Part shown: positions 46,341 through 59,700 of the stretch, one piece after another
Layout: every line of letters begins with the position of its first letter
Numbering within the stretch: position 1 is the stretch's first letter
Source: Archegozetes longisetosus
Taxonomy: Eukaryota > Arthropoda > Arachnida > Sarcoptiformes > Trhypochthoniidae
Assembly (NCBI GenBank): GCA_018873245.2
Contig: JAEMBT020000002.1
Coordinates: forward strand, 11,282,001 to 11,346,000
Direction: 5' to 3'
Length of the DNA stretch: 64,000 nucleotides
Notes under the pieces: model-generated
Databases searched by the model: none
What the model saw: the letters and a program-made list of their open reading frames with translations, nothing else
Told to the model about the DNA's origin: nothing
Translations under genes and position numbers: made by a program

Positions 46341-49300
46341 TTATTTCTTATGACTGAATAATGAAAGTCCTTTAGAAGATTTGCCACTTTTTTGAGCGCT
46401 AGGAATAGCAATATTCCCCAATAACATTCTGGCCTTATCCTCATCTTCTTCTGGTTGATTCGTCTGAATTGATTGCTTAGCTGGCTCTGAGTCTAGTGGC
46501 GTTGGTTTGCTTTTAGTTGATATATGAAACTTATGCTTCAGTGCTTGAGACAAAAGGACTCGTTTTGAATCATTTTTGAGGGCCATGAAGAGGTCGAGCC
46601 ACGTCCAGGTCCTGTTGTGATATTCAATAGTAGGCAAAATAATGCTGACATTATGTAAATCTTCCAGGTTTTTGCCTTTGTTTCCCTTATAGCTTATTCT
46701 TATTGGTACTTCTGGTATCTTAATGTAAACAAATGTCTGATTTTTCTGTGCTCTTTCCCTCATTTTTTCGATATGCAAATTATCTTTCGTTATCTGTAGA
46801 GTGGAAGTCGTGACACCGCTTGTCATCGATTTGCCACTATTTGAAGTCAGTGTTGTTAATGTTGTGCCACCGCTTGAGATACTATTATTACTTTCGTCTC
46901 GCTTTAGATTGTTTTTCTTTTTACTATTTTTATTTTGATGCTCGTTATCATCATTCGGTTCGACATTAGGCGTTGTCTCTGCGTCGCGATCAGGAAAGAA
47001 AAATTTGAGCATCTTTTTGAAGAAAGCATACGTCAGTCCAAGGGTTAGAGGTATGACATTCACTTCAAGATGCTCTTTCACTGAAATTCCTCCGACGGGA
47101 GCCCTTTCTCTGCAAAATATTCTCAAAGCTATTTGTCTATCCAAAGGTATATTTGGTTGTAATTCAGTCAATTGAAGAACATCTTTATAGACTTGATTCG
47201 GCAATAGATTTGAAACATGAATGAATCCGAGTTCGAACGAGTGCTCAACTGAGTCATCGTTTTTGCTAACTTTGGTGTAGAGAAAGTTACTGAGGACGAG
47301 ATCAGCCAAACCTAGTTGTCCGTCAGCATCAGTGAGACGCCAACGCGCGTGTTTGAAACACACTTCATTTCTCCGGACTACATTCGCAAATATAATACCT
47401 CCCGCTTCTTGAGCAGCCACTTGTCGTTCTTTGGTTTTAGAAGCGCTCAGTTGTGCCTCTTTGAAACAATTGATCATTATAGTTAGGTCTTCACTCGCTA
47501 CGTTTAACTCATCCTTGCACTGATCCATTTCGAATTCGATCTGTTGGGCATCACTTATTAACTTCATTTCTAGCTGAGAGCCTGAACCGCGTTCTTCAGC
47601 CAATGTCTTATGTATTGCATAGCTCTCTCTTTCAATACGCTTTATTTGCGCGACAAGTGCCCTGACTTTGTCCTGCAATTGCGAAATCGGTTCCCTTTGA
47701 TCTTCAACCGAACTCAATTGCATTCCAAATCTAATACTTTGTTGTTTCTCATAAACTTCTTTCTTATGGGGCTCGACATAAAGCAGCAAATTATTGACTA
47801 AATCCATAATCATTGAGAATTGTTGAGAATTAGTGCTGATTTCTAAATCATGATGAGTCAAAGTGAACGTGTCGACAGCTATTTCTCTATCCCATGGCTC
47901 TAAAAGAAGTAAGTCGTTTTCTTCTGGCAAAGGCGGTACTTCTTCGTATTCGTTTGCGTCAACATTCTCTCCATAACTCGCATAAAAGAACTGACAATTA
48001 CAACGAGAAACGATTCTTTGCAACTGAATAGGAGACGAGCCGTGAACCTGTTCACTTCCACTGCAAGTTCCGACTTCAGAACTGACAACTCCGCCAACAC
48101 TCTGACCACTTCCCACCAAATCCGGCAACTCAATGATATCGCGATTATTGCGTTCTTCAATATTGTCGACACTGAGCCATGTTATATCGTCGTTTTGTAT
48201 TTTTCCCTCATCAACAGTTGCATAGTATTGCATGCATTCAATTGATCCCTGCCACGTAGTCTTCGAGAATAATGTTCTATTTTTCCAAACAGGTCGATGT
48301 ATTCTTTGCAATATTTGAGTTTTGGCAGCGCTCACGATCACATAACCGTCAGTCTCGCAGCCTCGCAGTAAAACTTGTGAATTGATTAACTCAATTAACC
48401 AGTTATGATGTAGAACATCGTTTGTCTGACAGGCCTCTATTCCATATAACTGTGAATGTTCAGTAGTGACTGCATTCTCAATATCTTCAGTATAAACAAT
48501 GCTTGAGTTCTCGGCTTCTGCTATGAGTTTTTGAAGCATATGTGCCGCATGTCCTTTAGATATGGTCGAAGCTGGACTCGTTGTATTGGATTGTTGTGAA
48601 TTCCTGTTTTTAGTGGGAGATCCACCTGATTGTCCGTCAACTTTGAACGCTCTCAAGGCATCAGTTGAAAGATTGCGTTTTAGTAGTTGTGTCTTAATAT
48701 ATGAGTCAAAGAGTCCAAAAGCAACATCTCTATTGTCTTTAGTCCAGGCACCTTTCAGGTCATGCACTACCAAACGATGAGTCGATACTTCTGAATCATT
48801 ATCTCTAATGTTCGGTGGAGATTTAGTCTCTCTATTGTATGAAACCTTTCTGACGCTCAAGAAATATTGTCGTTCTCCCGACCAACTCGAATCATTCATA
48901 GTTGTTGTCTCAATACCAGTTCCCTTATAAAGCCAGATCTCAACATCTGACAGTTCAGAATTCATGTAAAGCGTATCCCAAACAGGTTTTGGTCTAAATT
49001 GTAAAATTTAAATTTTTAATTTTAATACTAATGTATAATAAGTATTTAAAGAAGACACTGACCTATGAATCAAATTGTCATTTATTGGAACAAAAGTTTG
49101 CAAATGTTCTGCACTATGGGTCAGATTTGAGCTTATTATTTCAAACCCTCGCTGTTTACTAAATGAAGACCAGTAAGAAACCTGAAAGAAATTATTTTAT
49201 GAATTATAAGGGAGTGATTTGCACTTGGATTTAAAGAAAAGTAACGTATTTATAGCATATTAAATAGTATAGGAGATAACAACTCAAATTTAAAATTACC

Positions 49301-52300
49301 TGAAATTTGTGCAAATAAATCGTGACTCGAATCGATTTAAAGATTCTGCCAAACGGTTGCTTTCTAGGTTTGACGTTTCCAAATAATTTTCCGCGGCGAG
49401 TCAATCGTGGAATGCCTGTAATCATGAACATTTTATTTTCGAGCCATCGCAACGTTGAGTTATAGATCAAAACACTGGGAATTTCTACTTCATTTTCAGT
49501 CGGTAATCCTTTTGTTTCTAAAGAGGCTGAAACGTTCAGATTATGAGATCTAAATGAACGATAAGAGTCGTGGACTTGATTGCTTGAGTATTCAGGCACT
49601 TTGTCGGGCGCGCACGGCATAACTGAGTGGTGATCGTTCTTATTTCCATTACAAACCCAATTAAGATTTAGATAAATGCTCACATTCGGCAAATGAACGA
49701 TACGACACTCATCATACTTGGAGGCTGTGTGAACCAATAAATCCAAGTTTCCTCTCATCAATATCTTTCCAGTTAACCACTCCAGAAGTGACTTGTACAG
49801 AGCAATCTCAATAAGTTCTGTTGAGTTGTAGGGATCTAGTGATGCATGAAACAGTATAGACAAGTGTTCGCTTAATATAATTAATGGTCCGTGAAATAGA
49901 AATCTCATTTTGTCCCACCAGGGAAGTGTTGGACTCGGGTCCAGAGATGGCTTAAATATTAGTTCAAAGGATAGACTGAGCTGCTGTAATACTGGTTCCC
50001 AACACGCGCCGTGAGTATAGGCTAGATTTGAAACTTCAAAAGTGATGTCGTGATAGATCTTCATTGTGGTCATACTTCTTTGTATTCTTATTGGCTCAAA
50101 ATTGGAGCCGAGATCAATGAAACATGTTCTCTTCGCTCGACTACTGGCTTCTTGTTCTGCACCCAACACTGTTCCACGAAAACTGAGTTCTCTCACGTCC
50201 ATCATTGGTTGTGGAAAGTCTCTCAAAGATACGACTCCGCTATTTATATTACCGGCAATTCTTCGACACCAAATCGTGTTAAAGCGAAGATCTTCAGGAA
50301 AAGGGCTTTCGTGATCTATTCTTCTCAATATATAAACCATTTTTTCATATGTATTGAAACTTGAATCTGAGACTATTTCCAACTCAAGTCCTTCTACTTT
50401 AACGCAAAATAATCGAGTTCTCATCGGTGATGAATCGTATAGTTTTTTCGATCGATCGATATATGTCTTGGCGTTTTGTTTAGCGAATGCAGTGTGAAGT
50501 TCATCAAGTTTTGATGTCGGAAGTAACAAGTTTTTACGTCGTCGTTCCTCGATTTTTTCTGAAAGCATTTGCCATCTCTTAAGGCTTTCATTGTGTTCGT
50601 CTTCGAGTAGTTCATAGTTGTCACTCAACTTTACTTCGAGCGGATCGTCCGCCACTTCCATTGATGCGCTTTGAATTTTGACTAAAATATCAGGAAATAA
50701 GCTTGACTTAATTGATTGACTTTCATCTGATTTGCTTTTATGGAGTTGTCTCAACCACTTGACTATTGTTATAAATCTTTCATTAAACATTTCGGCAAAA
50801 TTATACTGAAATGGGAATGAAACAACAACGTTATCAATGGCCACAGATATCGCTTTGTTACGCTTCGTCTCGAGTGCTGGGTTTGTGAATTTTTTTCGAT
50901 TCACAATGGATTGCGATTCAGATTCAGTGTACTGAGCAATGCAAATGTGCTATTATTTGAATATAAAATTTATTAGTTATGATTTTATAATTTTATGAAA
51001 TAACAGAATTTACCTCAAGACTCATAATCAGATGATTATCGAAATAAAGCGATAGAAATTCACATTTTGAGCTTATTTTGTTGACCGCTTGAATGGAAAA
51101 CGAAAGATATTCTGTTTCAAAGCTCATCGTATTATTTGAATTGGTAAGGAGTGCACCGATACTGATCTTTCCGTCCAGTTTTATGTTGATCGAAGTGAAT
51201 GACAGAGATTCAACTGCACTTTTACTTTTGACAATTTTAGATAAAAACTCTTCATATAAATCGATTAGAGTCAAATGAAACGAAGGATTCCACTGAATAA
51301 ATACTTCTTCAGTTAAGCTGATGGCTGTTTCGTGTGTGTCGTAATTCATATTGAGTCTGACCACAGAAAAATACATAATTCTGTGTTGGGTTAGTTCAGC
51401 AGCTTTAAGACATGAGAGTGTGGCCGACGGGGCATACATTGTGCTGACCGCCAGACCATTAATACTTGATGTCAATTTAGAACTGTTTGAATCAGTTGTT
51501 GCCGCGTCGATGCGTAACATCAAGTCAGAGGTAAATAAATTCACAGATGACAAATTAATTTGAATCGAACTCGAGAACAGATTAGTATTTAGTGAAGACT
51601 CTGATCGCGAATAACTCTTGAAGTCATATTGATTGAACAGACGAATAAAATAGTCTAAACTTATTTGAATGCCATCCATAACACAATGCACTCGAAGATC
51701 AGACTGGTTCATATAACGACACTATAAAAGAAACAATTGCTTTATACACAAATCATAGTGAAAATTATTCAAACCTTAAGAAGAAGCATTGTTGTAAAGA
51801 GGGGCACATGTTTTTGGTGATATTTCTTTAGTGAATTAGGATTAGCAGGTCTTAGAGCCCTGTCTCCGTTCCAACACCAAAAGGTCTCCAATAGAAGCTC
51901 AAAACTATATCAAAATCGGAAATAATTCAAATGATATATTATGGATCTAAGAGGTTACGAGTGCATTTCAAACCTCATTTCCCTGAAAAGTGGATCTGAA
52001 TTCAAAACCCATCCTATCTTCGTGTGATTCAAGCCATAGGTAACCATTGGTTCCGTATTAGACGTTGGTTTCACTGAGAATGATATATCATGAATATCTA
52101 CCGATGCAATGAATTTTGTCAATTCTTTCATTATAGTATCAGTTATAGCAGTATTTTGTTTCTTATTTATGATTTGCGATTCATTTCTTTTAACACTCCT
52201 TGATTTGAACATCAGTTCGAGCCAGTAACGAATTTCCTCATCATTATAGACGATATGACATGAAGAAATTTCTGATACGAGGAACAGTTGCAAACGTTGC

Positions 52301-53522
52301 TGAATAGTTTTTTCTCTCTCGAATTTGGCGATCAAACTGACTCTGTTGAGAGATGAGGATACGATTGAGTTTGTATCATGAATGGTCATGCTCGAAATTA
52401 TTAATCGCGCTTCAAATTCACTAAGATTCGTTTTGGTTATATCGGCTTCAATTGAATTTATGTTTATTGCCAACGCCTTTTGACCTGATTCTCGAACTAA
52501 TTTCAATGAAGTGTTGTCTAACTTCAAAGTCGCACATTTTAGGAACGTTTCATTCAGCTGACTCTTCAAAATCTTGAACATAAAATTTTCTCCAGCATTT
52601 GATAGCCTAATATTAGAGTCTTTTCTAGACTTAATAAATGGGAAAATATCGTAAATTATTAACTGTGGCTGAGATACCACTATCTCGGTTGAGATTTGAT
52701 CGCATTCTTCTAATCGCAAACTACAAAATAATGAGAGCGAGACGTGCGCTAAGCAAGTTTCGCCGTCGTCTTGTTTGACGTGTTTTAATATCTTAAGTGA
52801 GATTCCCTCAATTTGTGAAATTAAAGTTAATTTATTGCTGGAAACAGTTGTGAGACTGAACTGAAGCATTTGAATTGTGGAATGAAATAGACATTCGTTG
52901 ACCACATTTTCGTTGATTAATCCCAATTGCATTAGACTTGTGTTGTGCAAAGATATCGATATGAAACGCAACCGCGATAAAGATCGTAACAGATTCATCA
53001 AATTGAGTAGTTTTGGGGGCGTTTGGCTTACATTTGGATAATTATGTTTAGGAATGCGTTCGTTTTGTGAAGTATTAACTAATTTAAAAGCATTTACTAA
53101 GTCACCCTGAAATCTAACATCAGATAATTTGATGACCAAAAGAGAGTTATATTTTTGGTTCAACAATTTAGTCGATAGTCCGAGACATTCGATCTCCTAT
53201 TGATCACAGAATAACACATTTAATAATTGAAATATAAACTAAAAAGAAAACTCGTTCTTACAATATTAATGCCGATTTGAGGCAAACTTATGACTATCTC
53301 TTTAATTGTCAAAATTCCGATTCGATTGACTTTTAGTTTGATTGAAAACTTTCGACTTAAATACCACGAAATAAAATACAACACAATTCTATTGAATAAT
53401 CAATGCAATTAAATGAATATAATTATAATAGGATTATAAATAAGTATTTAATACCTGATTAATAGGCATACGAGGAGAGGAATACTTAATGCAAATAAAG
53501 TACTCAAATATATTAAATCCAT
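46341..53522 (-). CDS. BLTP2: BLTP2 / hobbit (KIAA0100), bridge-like lipid transfer protein
   Basis: Exons on the minus strand: 53522-53455, 53388-53262, 53196-51974, 51904-51775, 51721-51014, 50949-49300, 49181-49063 and 48993-46341; 2225 residues against 2235 in human. All phases agree. An N-terminal transmembrane helix (MDLIYLSTLFALSIPLLV) anchors it in the ER; the rest forms a long hydrophobic groove of repeating beta-groove units that carries phospholipid between membranes at ER-plasma membrane contacts. Landmarks shared with animal orthologues include VKLSDNYELLEDEHNESLKR, DPSPTLPWWDKMRFLFHG, TASKYDECRIVHLPN, NRDVAFGLFDSYIK, VDTFTLTHHDLEISTNSQQF, VGGISVKEHLEVNVIPLTL and EYHNRTWTWLDLFMALK. 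Fly hobbit is needed for regulated exocytosis and body growth. The sequence looks complete and intact. Identification is firm. Confidence 0.97.
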
Positions 53523-54312
53523 TCTTATTTATTCGCTATAAAAATATGTTAAAACTTGTCCTAAAAGTGACTCCAAGTTGATAAATGACTGAAAATATGA
53601 AATATATTTATTAAATTTGATAGTCTAATTTATTAAACTAGTAAATAATTACCTAAACTATTGCACGATTGTATTAAATATACCGTAAAATGTGAATCAA
53701 TTTGACCGACATTTGAGACGAAATCAATTTGAAAATTGACTTAAATGAGTCAAATACTTTCGTTTGACGCAATACTTTCAATGATTTAATTAATTATTTA
53801 CAGATGCAGTCGAAGCTAAGTATTTCAGTTCATATCAAAATTAATGTTTTTATAATTCTAATAAAATTTTTATGACAGCGAAATCTAATAACATATCAAA
53901 TTACAGTTTTATACAAAATACTAATAAAATGCCAAATTCATATCAGCTGTAAATTGTAGCAGTCAAATGTAAATAAACGTTAGGTTTGTTATGAATTACG
54001 TCATGATCACAATAAACTCAATTTAGAAATTAATACCATTTCCTCAATTGTTTATTCGTAAAGAGCAACCTGTTGTAATGTAATTGCAATTCTAATCAAG
54101 TTTAGGGTAAAAATTGATATCATTCAAATAAGTTATTAAGTCAAATAAATGAGATTTAATTTTCATCATTTAATATTTGACTCAATTTGACATTTGATGA
54201 AAACGAGTACAGCCGTATTAAAGTGTTTTACCATTCAGAGTAAAAATAGATTTTGTTTATTATAGTTTTCAAATATTCGGCATTCAATCAATTCAGAAAT
54301 TAATAAATAATA
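53523..54312. promoter_or_regulatory. Head-to-head spacer between BLTP2 and PHETA
   Basis: About 790 nt of AT-rich sequence between divergent start codons, holding both promoters. No RNA gene or repeat was recognised. Confidence 0.45.
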
Positions 54313-55435
54313 ATGAAAATAAATGAGAGGACTTTAGTTCAAGTGGTGCATTCATCGCAAGTGCCAACCGACAGAAGCGGATGGCTTTTCAAAAGAGGAG
54401 AAATCAACAAAACGTTTCAGAAGAGGTGGTGTATTCTTAAGGGAAACCTCTTCTTTTATTTCGAAAGAAAGACAGATCGAGAACCCATTGGAGTTATTAT
54501 ACTTGAAGGGTGTCGTATCGAATTGGCTGAAAATGAGACCGAATTGTTCGCGTTTAAGATCGAATTTGGGGTAAATACACAAAACTCTTTAAGAACTTAT
54601 ATCTTGGGAACTGATTCTCAGCAAGACATGGAAGGGTACTATAGATGATTAGCCGTTGATATACAGTCTGACCCTGTTATTAGCAATTTTTTGGCGCATC
54701 CAAAATGAGTTATCAACAACCGGATTTACCGATCAAGTAGTATAATGAATAGTAGAAAAGTCCAATAACTGCTGTGACCACTTCAGTTCATTATTATAGT
54801 CAATAAAATCATCGTATCTAAATTTTGAACGACTTTTAAACTTTTTTCCCGTTTTGGGATAAGTAGAACCTAAAATTGTTTAAATTTGTGTCATAGTTGT
54901 CAATAAGCGGTTACTAAGTATTGTATGCGCGCGCTGCGAATTGTTGCAAATATCCAAAGTGTTTAGCTTTAGAGGCCCATAGGACTGGCCATTGCATTGA
55001 AAAGCAGCTTCTAACAACCGGGACTACCAGTATACAAGTTGCTAATAACCGAGTCAGACTATACTTATTATTCTCATTAACGATTGATTTGATTTGATTT
55101 GATTTGATAGCTGGATGAAGTCATTGAGTTGCGCCTCTTATGACTACTTAAAAATGATAGTCTCAGAAATGCAGCGAAAACTAGATCACATCAACCAAAT
55201 GCAAGAGAGGAGAGCACAAAATCGACAGAGCAATCAAAACGTTCGCTTTAATCCATTCGATAACGAAACTTGTGATTTAATTGAATTGAAGGGCGCACAG
55301 ACCACAAACTCTGTCTCGCAAATAGAAAACTGCGTTCTGTTCACTCGACGGGCGTTCGCAGAAATTCATGAATTTTATGGACTCAAATTCAGGTCATATT
55401 TAGAGGAGCAGACAAACAAAAAAAATCTTATTTAA
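54313..55435 (+). CDS. PHETA1: Sesquipedalian / PHETA, PH-domain endosomal protein
   Basis: Two exons, 54313-54635 and 55111-55435, joined in phase 2 across a 475-nt intron; 215 residues. The donor (GAAGG|GTACTA) lies a few codons before an in-frame stop and restores the conserved MEGWMKSLSCASYDYL junction. The PH domain (about residues 20-118) begins SGWLFKRGEINKTFQKRW, continues REPIGVIILEGCRIEL, and ends in the alpha-helix after the splice. The C-terminal RRAFAEIHEFYG matches the F&H motif (Phe and His) that binds the inositol 5-phosphatase OCRL. PHETA proteins act in endosome-to-Golgi and recycling traffic. Rab35 in this same window is another OCRL partner, though linkage by position means nothing here. 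The intron contains a MITE. Confidence 0.92.
54664..55061. mobile_element. Pogo/Tigger-like MITE in the PHETA intron
   Basis: A 398-bp element. The left end begins CAGTCTGACCCTGTTATTAG, and the right end is its imperfect reverse complement (20 of 23 positions match). TA flanks both ends (54662-54663, 55062-55063). The CAGTnnnnCC...GTTAT type of end resembles pogo/Tigger transposons. No transposase is inside. Removing it would leave a 77-nt intron. Confidence 0.75.
55083..55109 (+). repeat. TTTGA microsatellite next to the PHETA exon 2 acceptor
   Basis: About four to five tandem GATTT units run into the splice acceptor at 55109-55110 and serve as its pyrimidine-rich tract. Confidence 0.75.
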
Positions 55436-56748
55436 TCATATTTTTTAAATCATAAAACTTGTATCCATTTCGTCATAATTATTATTGTTTTTAATTGATA
55501 AATAATTTTTTAAATCAGATTTGATTGAATGCTATGATTTATTAACTTAAAAATATTGATTCAAGTTCTAGACAATAGACACTCGAAATAGAGTGTAGCT
55601 TCAGCTGATTTTATATATTGTGATTTAATCCCAACTATTTTAAAGATATATTTACAAAATAGAAATCATAATAAAGTTTATAATAATAATTCTAGAAGTT
55701 TTTCAGAATTTTTTTTGAAAATGCATTTCGCTCAATAAGTTTATGTATAATTATATATATAGTTGTATTTACAACAATTATATTTCAGGCCAAATAATAG
55801 ATTTGGCGAATTTAGTGCAAAATAACAAACAATTGATGACCAAATCATAACTTTGATCAGTCGTACAAATCGTTCATTGATTTTGTTGGATATAATATAA
55901 ACTAAACATATAATTAGCATAATTTATAATTCAAATTCCATACACAATAAGCTTAAACAACAAATATATTAAATTTTTTGTAAGAATTACAGTACGAATG
56001 AATTATTGGTAGCGTTTTGGCAGTGGATAAGGAGGCTATAATCAAATCGGGAAGTTTGATGAAGATGATGCGATCTTACAATAATTGTTATGAGTTTATT
56101 ATACAATATATTATTTACTTTATGAGTAATGACCCAATCCTTTGGACCCATGCCTTTTGCTACACAAATTAGAAACGCAATATTGCAATAGCAGTATTAC
56201 AATTAGATTTTATATTAACTAAAACTACAGTGAATGCCAGTAGCATTACTTGTTTTAGTCCTTCACTTTACTGTACAATCAAAAAAGGAAGATATACTTA
56301 ATTAGGGAAAGGGAACACTTAAGATTCGTTAGTTTAAATCTCAGGATAATCACTGATTAAGAGAAGCCCATTAATCAATTATATAATTGATTGTTAACTA
56401 TTTACAAATAAATTACTTTAATAACTATCTCAACTTCACAATCAACCAAATCTCATCAAAACGAACAGTAAACGTACGAAAGTATTAATCAAATGACTGT
56501 TGGAATACAATGTGTGCTGGTTCAACTCAACTGACTTAATATCAATTTCTATTAAATGATTGAAAATCTCCTTACAAAACTCGTATCAATTTCATACTAC
56601 TGTACAAACAGATGAAAACTCGACCAATACTTGAAAGTCAAATCTGAAGGCATCTGTAAACTTATCGCACATTTGAATCCACGATTAAGGTCTGATCGCA
56701 TTTATACGAGAACTTCGATTTGTGCCAAAACACTTGCTTTAAATAGTA
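55436..56748. other. Tail-to-tail spacer between PHETA and MED13
   Basis: About 1.3 kb of AT-rich sequence with the 3' untranslated regions of two convergent genes. AATAAA-like strings are frequent, and no further gene was recognised. Confidence 0.45.
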
Positions 56749-59700
56749 CTAAACAATAGCTTGTACTGTGTGGTAGAGTTGCATCAATAGTTGTATGTGA
56801 ATTGGAAGGCAAGACTTGCGATCATGTGTTGATGGATCCAACGATAGCCACGATAAAGCATTATAGCCTTCGAGTACACATCTGTCAAACACAATTGATT
56901 TGTTGTGAATCACGACAATTATTTTTCTCAGGTTTTAAATAGCTATGAGCAATCATTTCATACCTCAAAACATCAGTAGTCAAGTTAGAATCGAGAGAAT
57001 GATAATTTCGAACGTTTGAATGAAGGATGTCATCAGAACTTTGTTGAACTAACGGTGTGTGTATGAGCAAAGCAGACTACAAATAAATCACGACATTAAA
57101 TTAAGAATAGTTTGACTTATCAAATGACTGATCAATAATATTGACCAAAACAAGCATTCGACATAATTTACTGTTTCGAATAAATTATAAGTACCTTGAG
57201 AAATACTGGACATGAGTTTTCCATATGAGGACATGATGACCAGAACCAACGCGGTAGTGGACCAGTTCGAGCAGTAGACACGTAAAAGGCTAGAGCTAAA
57301 GGTTGCTGTAGTAGTTGTGTCGGTTCGTCCTGCATATCGACTCCGAGCATATTTGAAGTCTATTTAATAAAATCAAAGGAACATAAGTATTGTTATAAAA
57401 TGATCGATTTTTTTCAAATCTATTTAATACCTTCATGGAACCCGACCCTCCGTATCCTGCCTGACGGTTACCGGGACTGTCGGGTTGTGACAATCCATCA
57501 CGTCGTGGTGAACCGAGGCCTGGGCTTCCTGGAGGACTTTCTGTCCACTGAAATATATCGTTAACATTGATGTCATCCTCTACTGCTTCATCCAATGCCT
57601 GCAATAAGTCATCCTCTCCTAAGTTGCCTACCAATGGATCGATCGAAAAGCTGGCGTGTGATGATTGAGTTGTAGCTGAGGTCGGAAATACTAGAATATG
57701 AGTACAGGTCGCATCTTCTGGTGTGCTTAGGCTGCAGGTGTTGCACGAGCTGCTGAATCGTTCGTCAGGCGTGTAGTGGTCTGGAAAGACACGAAGCGCT
57801 GTATCGGCTTCTAGTGATATGAGACACGCAGAGAAAATTGCCGGTTGATCGAAAGGGCTCATGAATGAACATTGGCTACACATTTCACGCAATTGTCGAC
57901 TATATTTTAACAATGACTTCTTGCTCAATAAGAATGTCCAGTCTTTGAGCTCTCCGTGACCTACTCTTCCAAGTCTTCCTACAACTAACCTCCACGGTTG
58001 TACTGAATCAGACATCACAGTTTGTATGAATCGCATTAATTTGTCTAAACCAAACCTTCTGACCGATGCCTTGCGTCTTCGAGTTCGATTAGGAATCTCA
58101 ATATTGATGCACGTCGTTTCCAGTATGTCTCCCTTATCATTAGTACATGAGGCCAATAGCCATCTCTGATCCTCAGTTAAACAGTAACAACAATAGAGAA
58201 TCTGAGACTTTTCTCTTCTATCACCAAACATTTCTCCCAATTCAGTTTGTTTGTCTTTAAGCGGTGCCAAAATGAATGGTGACGTCAAAATACGGCTTAC
58301 ATTACAAGACGGGTCTCTGCTCTTCAGGAACAAGTCATACATGGCTGCAGGTCCGAAACCTGTCAAACTTTTGACTGTTGACTGATGTACCAATTGTTGC
58401 CGACATTGAGAAAATACTGAAAATGCCAGCTCTTTCAGCTGATCTTGCCTTGACGTTCCGTTCGAGTCTTTTCCATTACACAAAATCGAATCTAATGATA
58501 CCAATTGCAAATTAACGCTACTTTTAAGGTTATCCGGTAAATAGCGGAGTATTTGTGTATAACAACGAAGTAAACCAATACTCGATAAACGATATAAATC
58601 TTTGTCAACTGATCCAAAAGTAAATGGCTCGATTATGTAAATAACAATAGCGGGCTGTTTGTGCGGGTCTTCATCCTGATCAGTCTCCTGTGTCTGTTGC
58701 TGTTGAGACTGATACTGACCTGTCGACTCACTTTGATTCTCATCATTCGTCTTTTCATTCGGATTCAAATCACTGTTAGGCATCGGAGATGCGTTTGATG
58801 GCTTATTAGTTGTACTGTTAATGCCTCCGACGCTAGTGCTGTTGTTGCCATTGCTCGCATTTGTACTTTCAACTGATTGCTTCGTTTGATTTGATTCAAA
58901 CAACGACTTATCAAGTGTTTGTGTACTTAAATGTGGAGCTAGATGATAGCGACAGGCCTGAGCGATCATTTTCAGTTTTGTGGCCACATTCCCATCACCA
59001 ATTTGATTAAACCATTCATCAGTTGGTTCGTCCGCCAATTTCTTTGCAGTTCGCACCCCAATTCTCATGATTCCATCGCGCAGCACTTTAGCGATAGGAC
59101 AATGTTTTCCTAGTCTGAGCATTTCATAAGTCGTGCTCAATTCTTTGAAAAAGGTTTTCACATGAGACAAAATGTAATCATTTTCTGGCGAAACAACGAC
59201 ATAAGCAACATCTCGAGTCACAGAATATGGCTCGAGGGATAGTTTTTCCCAATACTTCAGTGCAAATGGAGATAAGGCGACACAATCTTTATCATAGCCA
59301 ACTAATAGCGATGGAATGGGTTGTGGTTCGCACTGATCCTCAGTTCCACGGCCTGCTAATCGATGGAATTGTCTCCAAGTCAATGGTCCGGACACCGTAT
59401 AAGTCACTTCCCACATCTTAGTCTTTTTCCTTTGAACTGATTCTTGCATAAGGGGCTGTAATAACTTCAAAAGGCGAATAACTTCTTGATTATTGACAGG
59501 AAACTTAGTTGTCATATACGGCCACTCGTGTAAAACATATTTACTAAGCGTTCGGTCATCTGAGTGTTGCTGAAGCATCATATGCTTGTTTGCCATATTA
59601 TCATTTGACTGCTTAGCCGACAACAGAGAACTAAACGTTATTTCAGAGCTATCTTTGTAGGTAAGCGCCAAAGGATTTCTAAACTTGCTTTTAATAGCAG

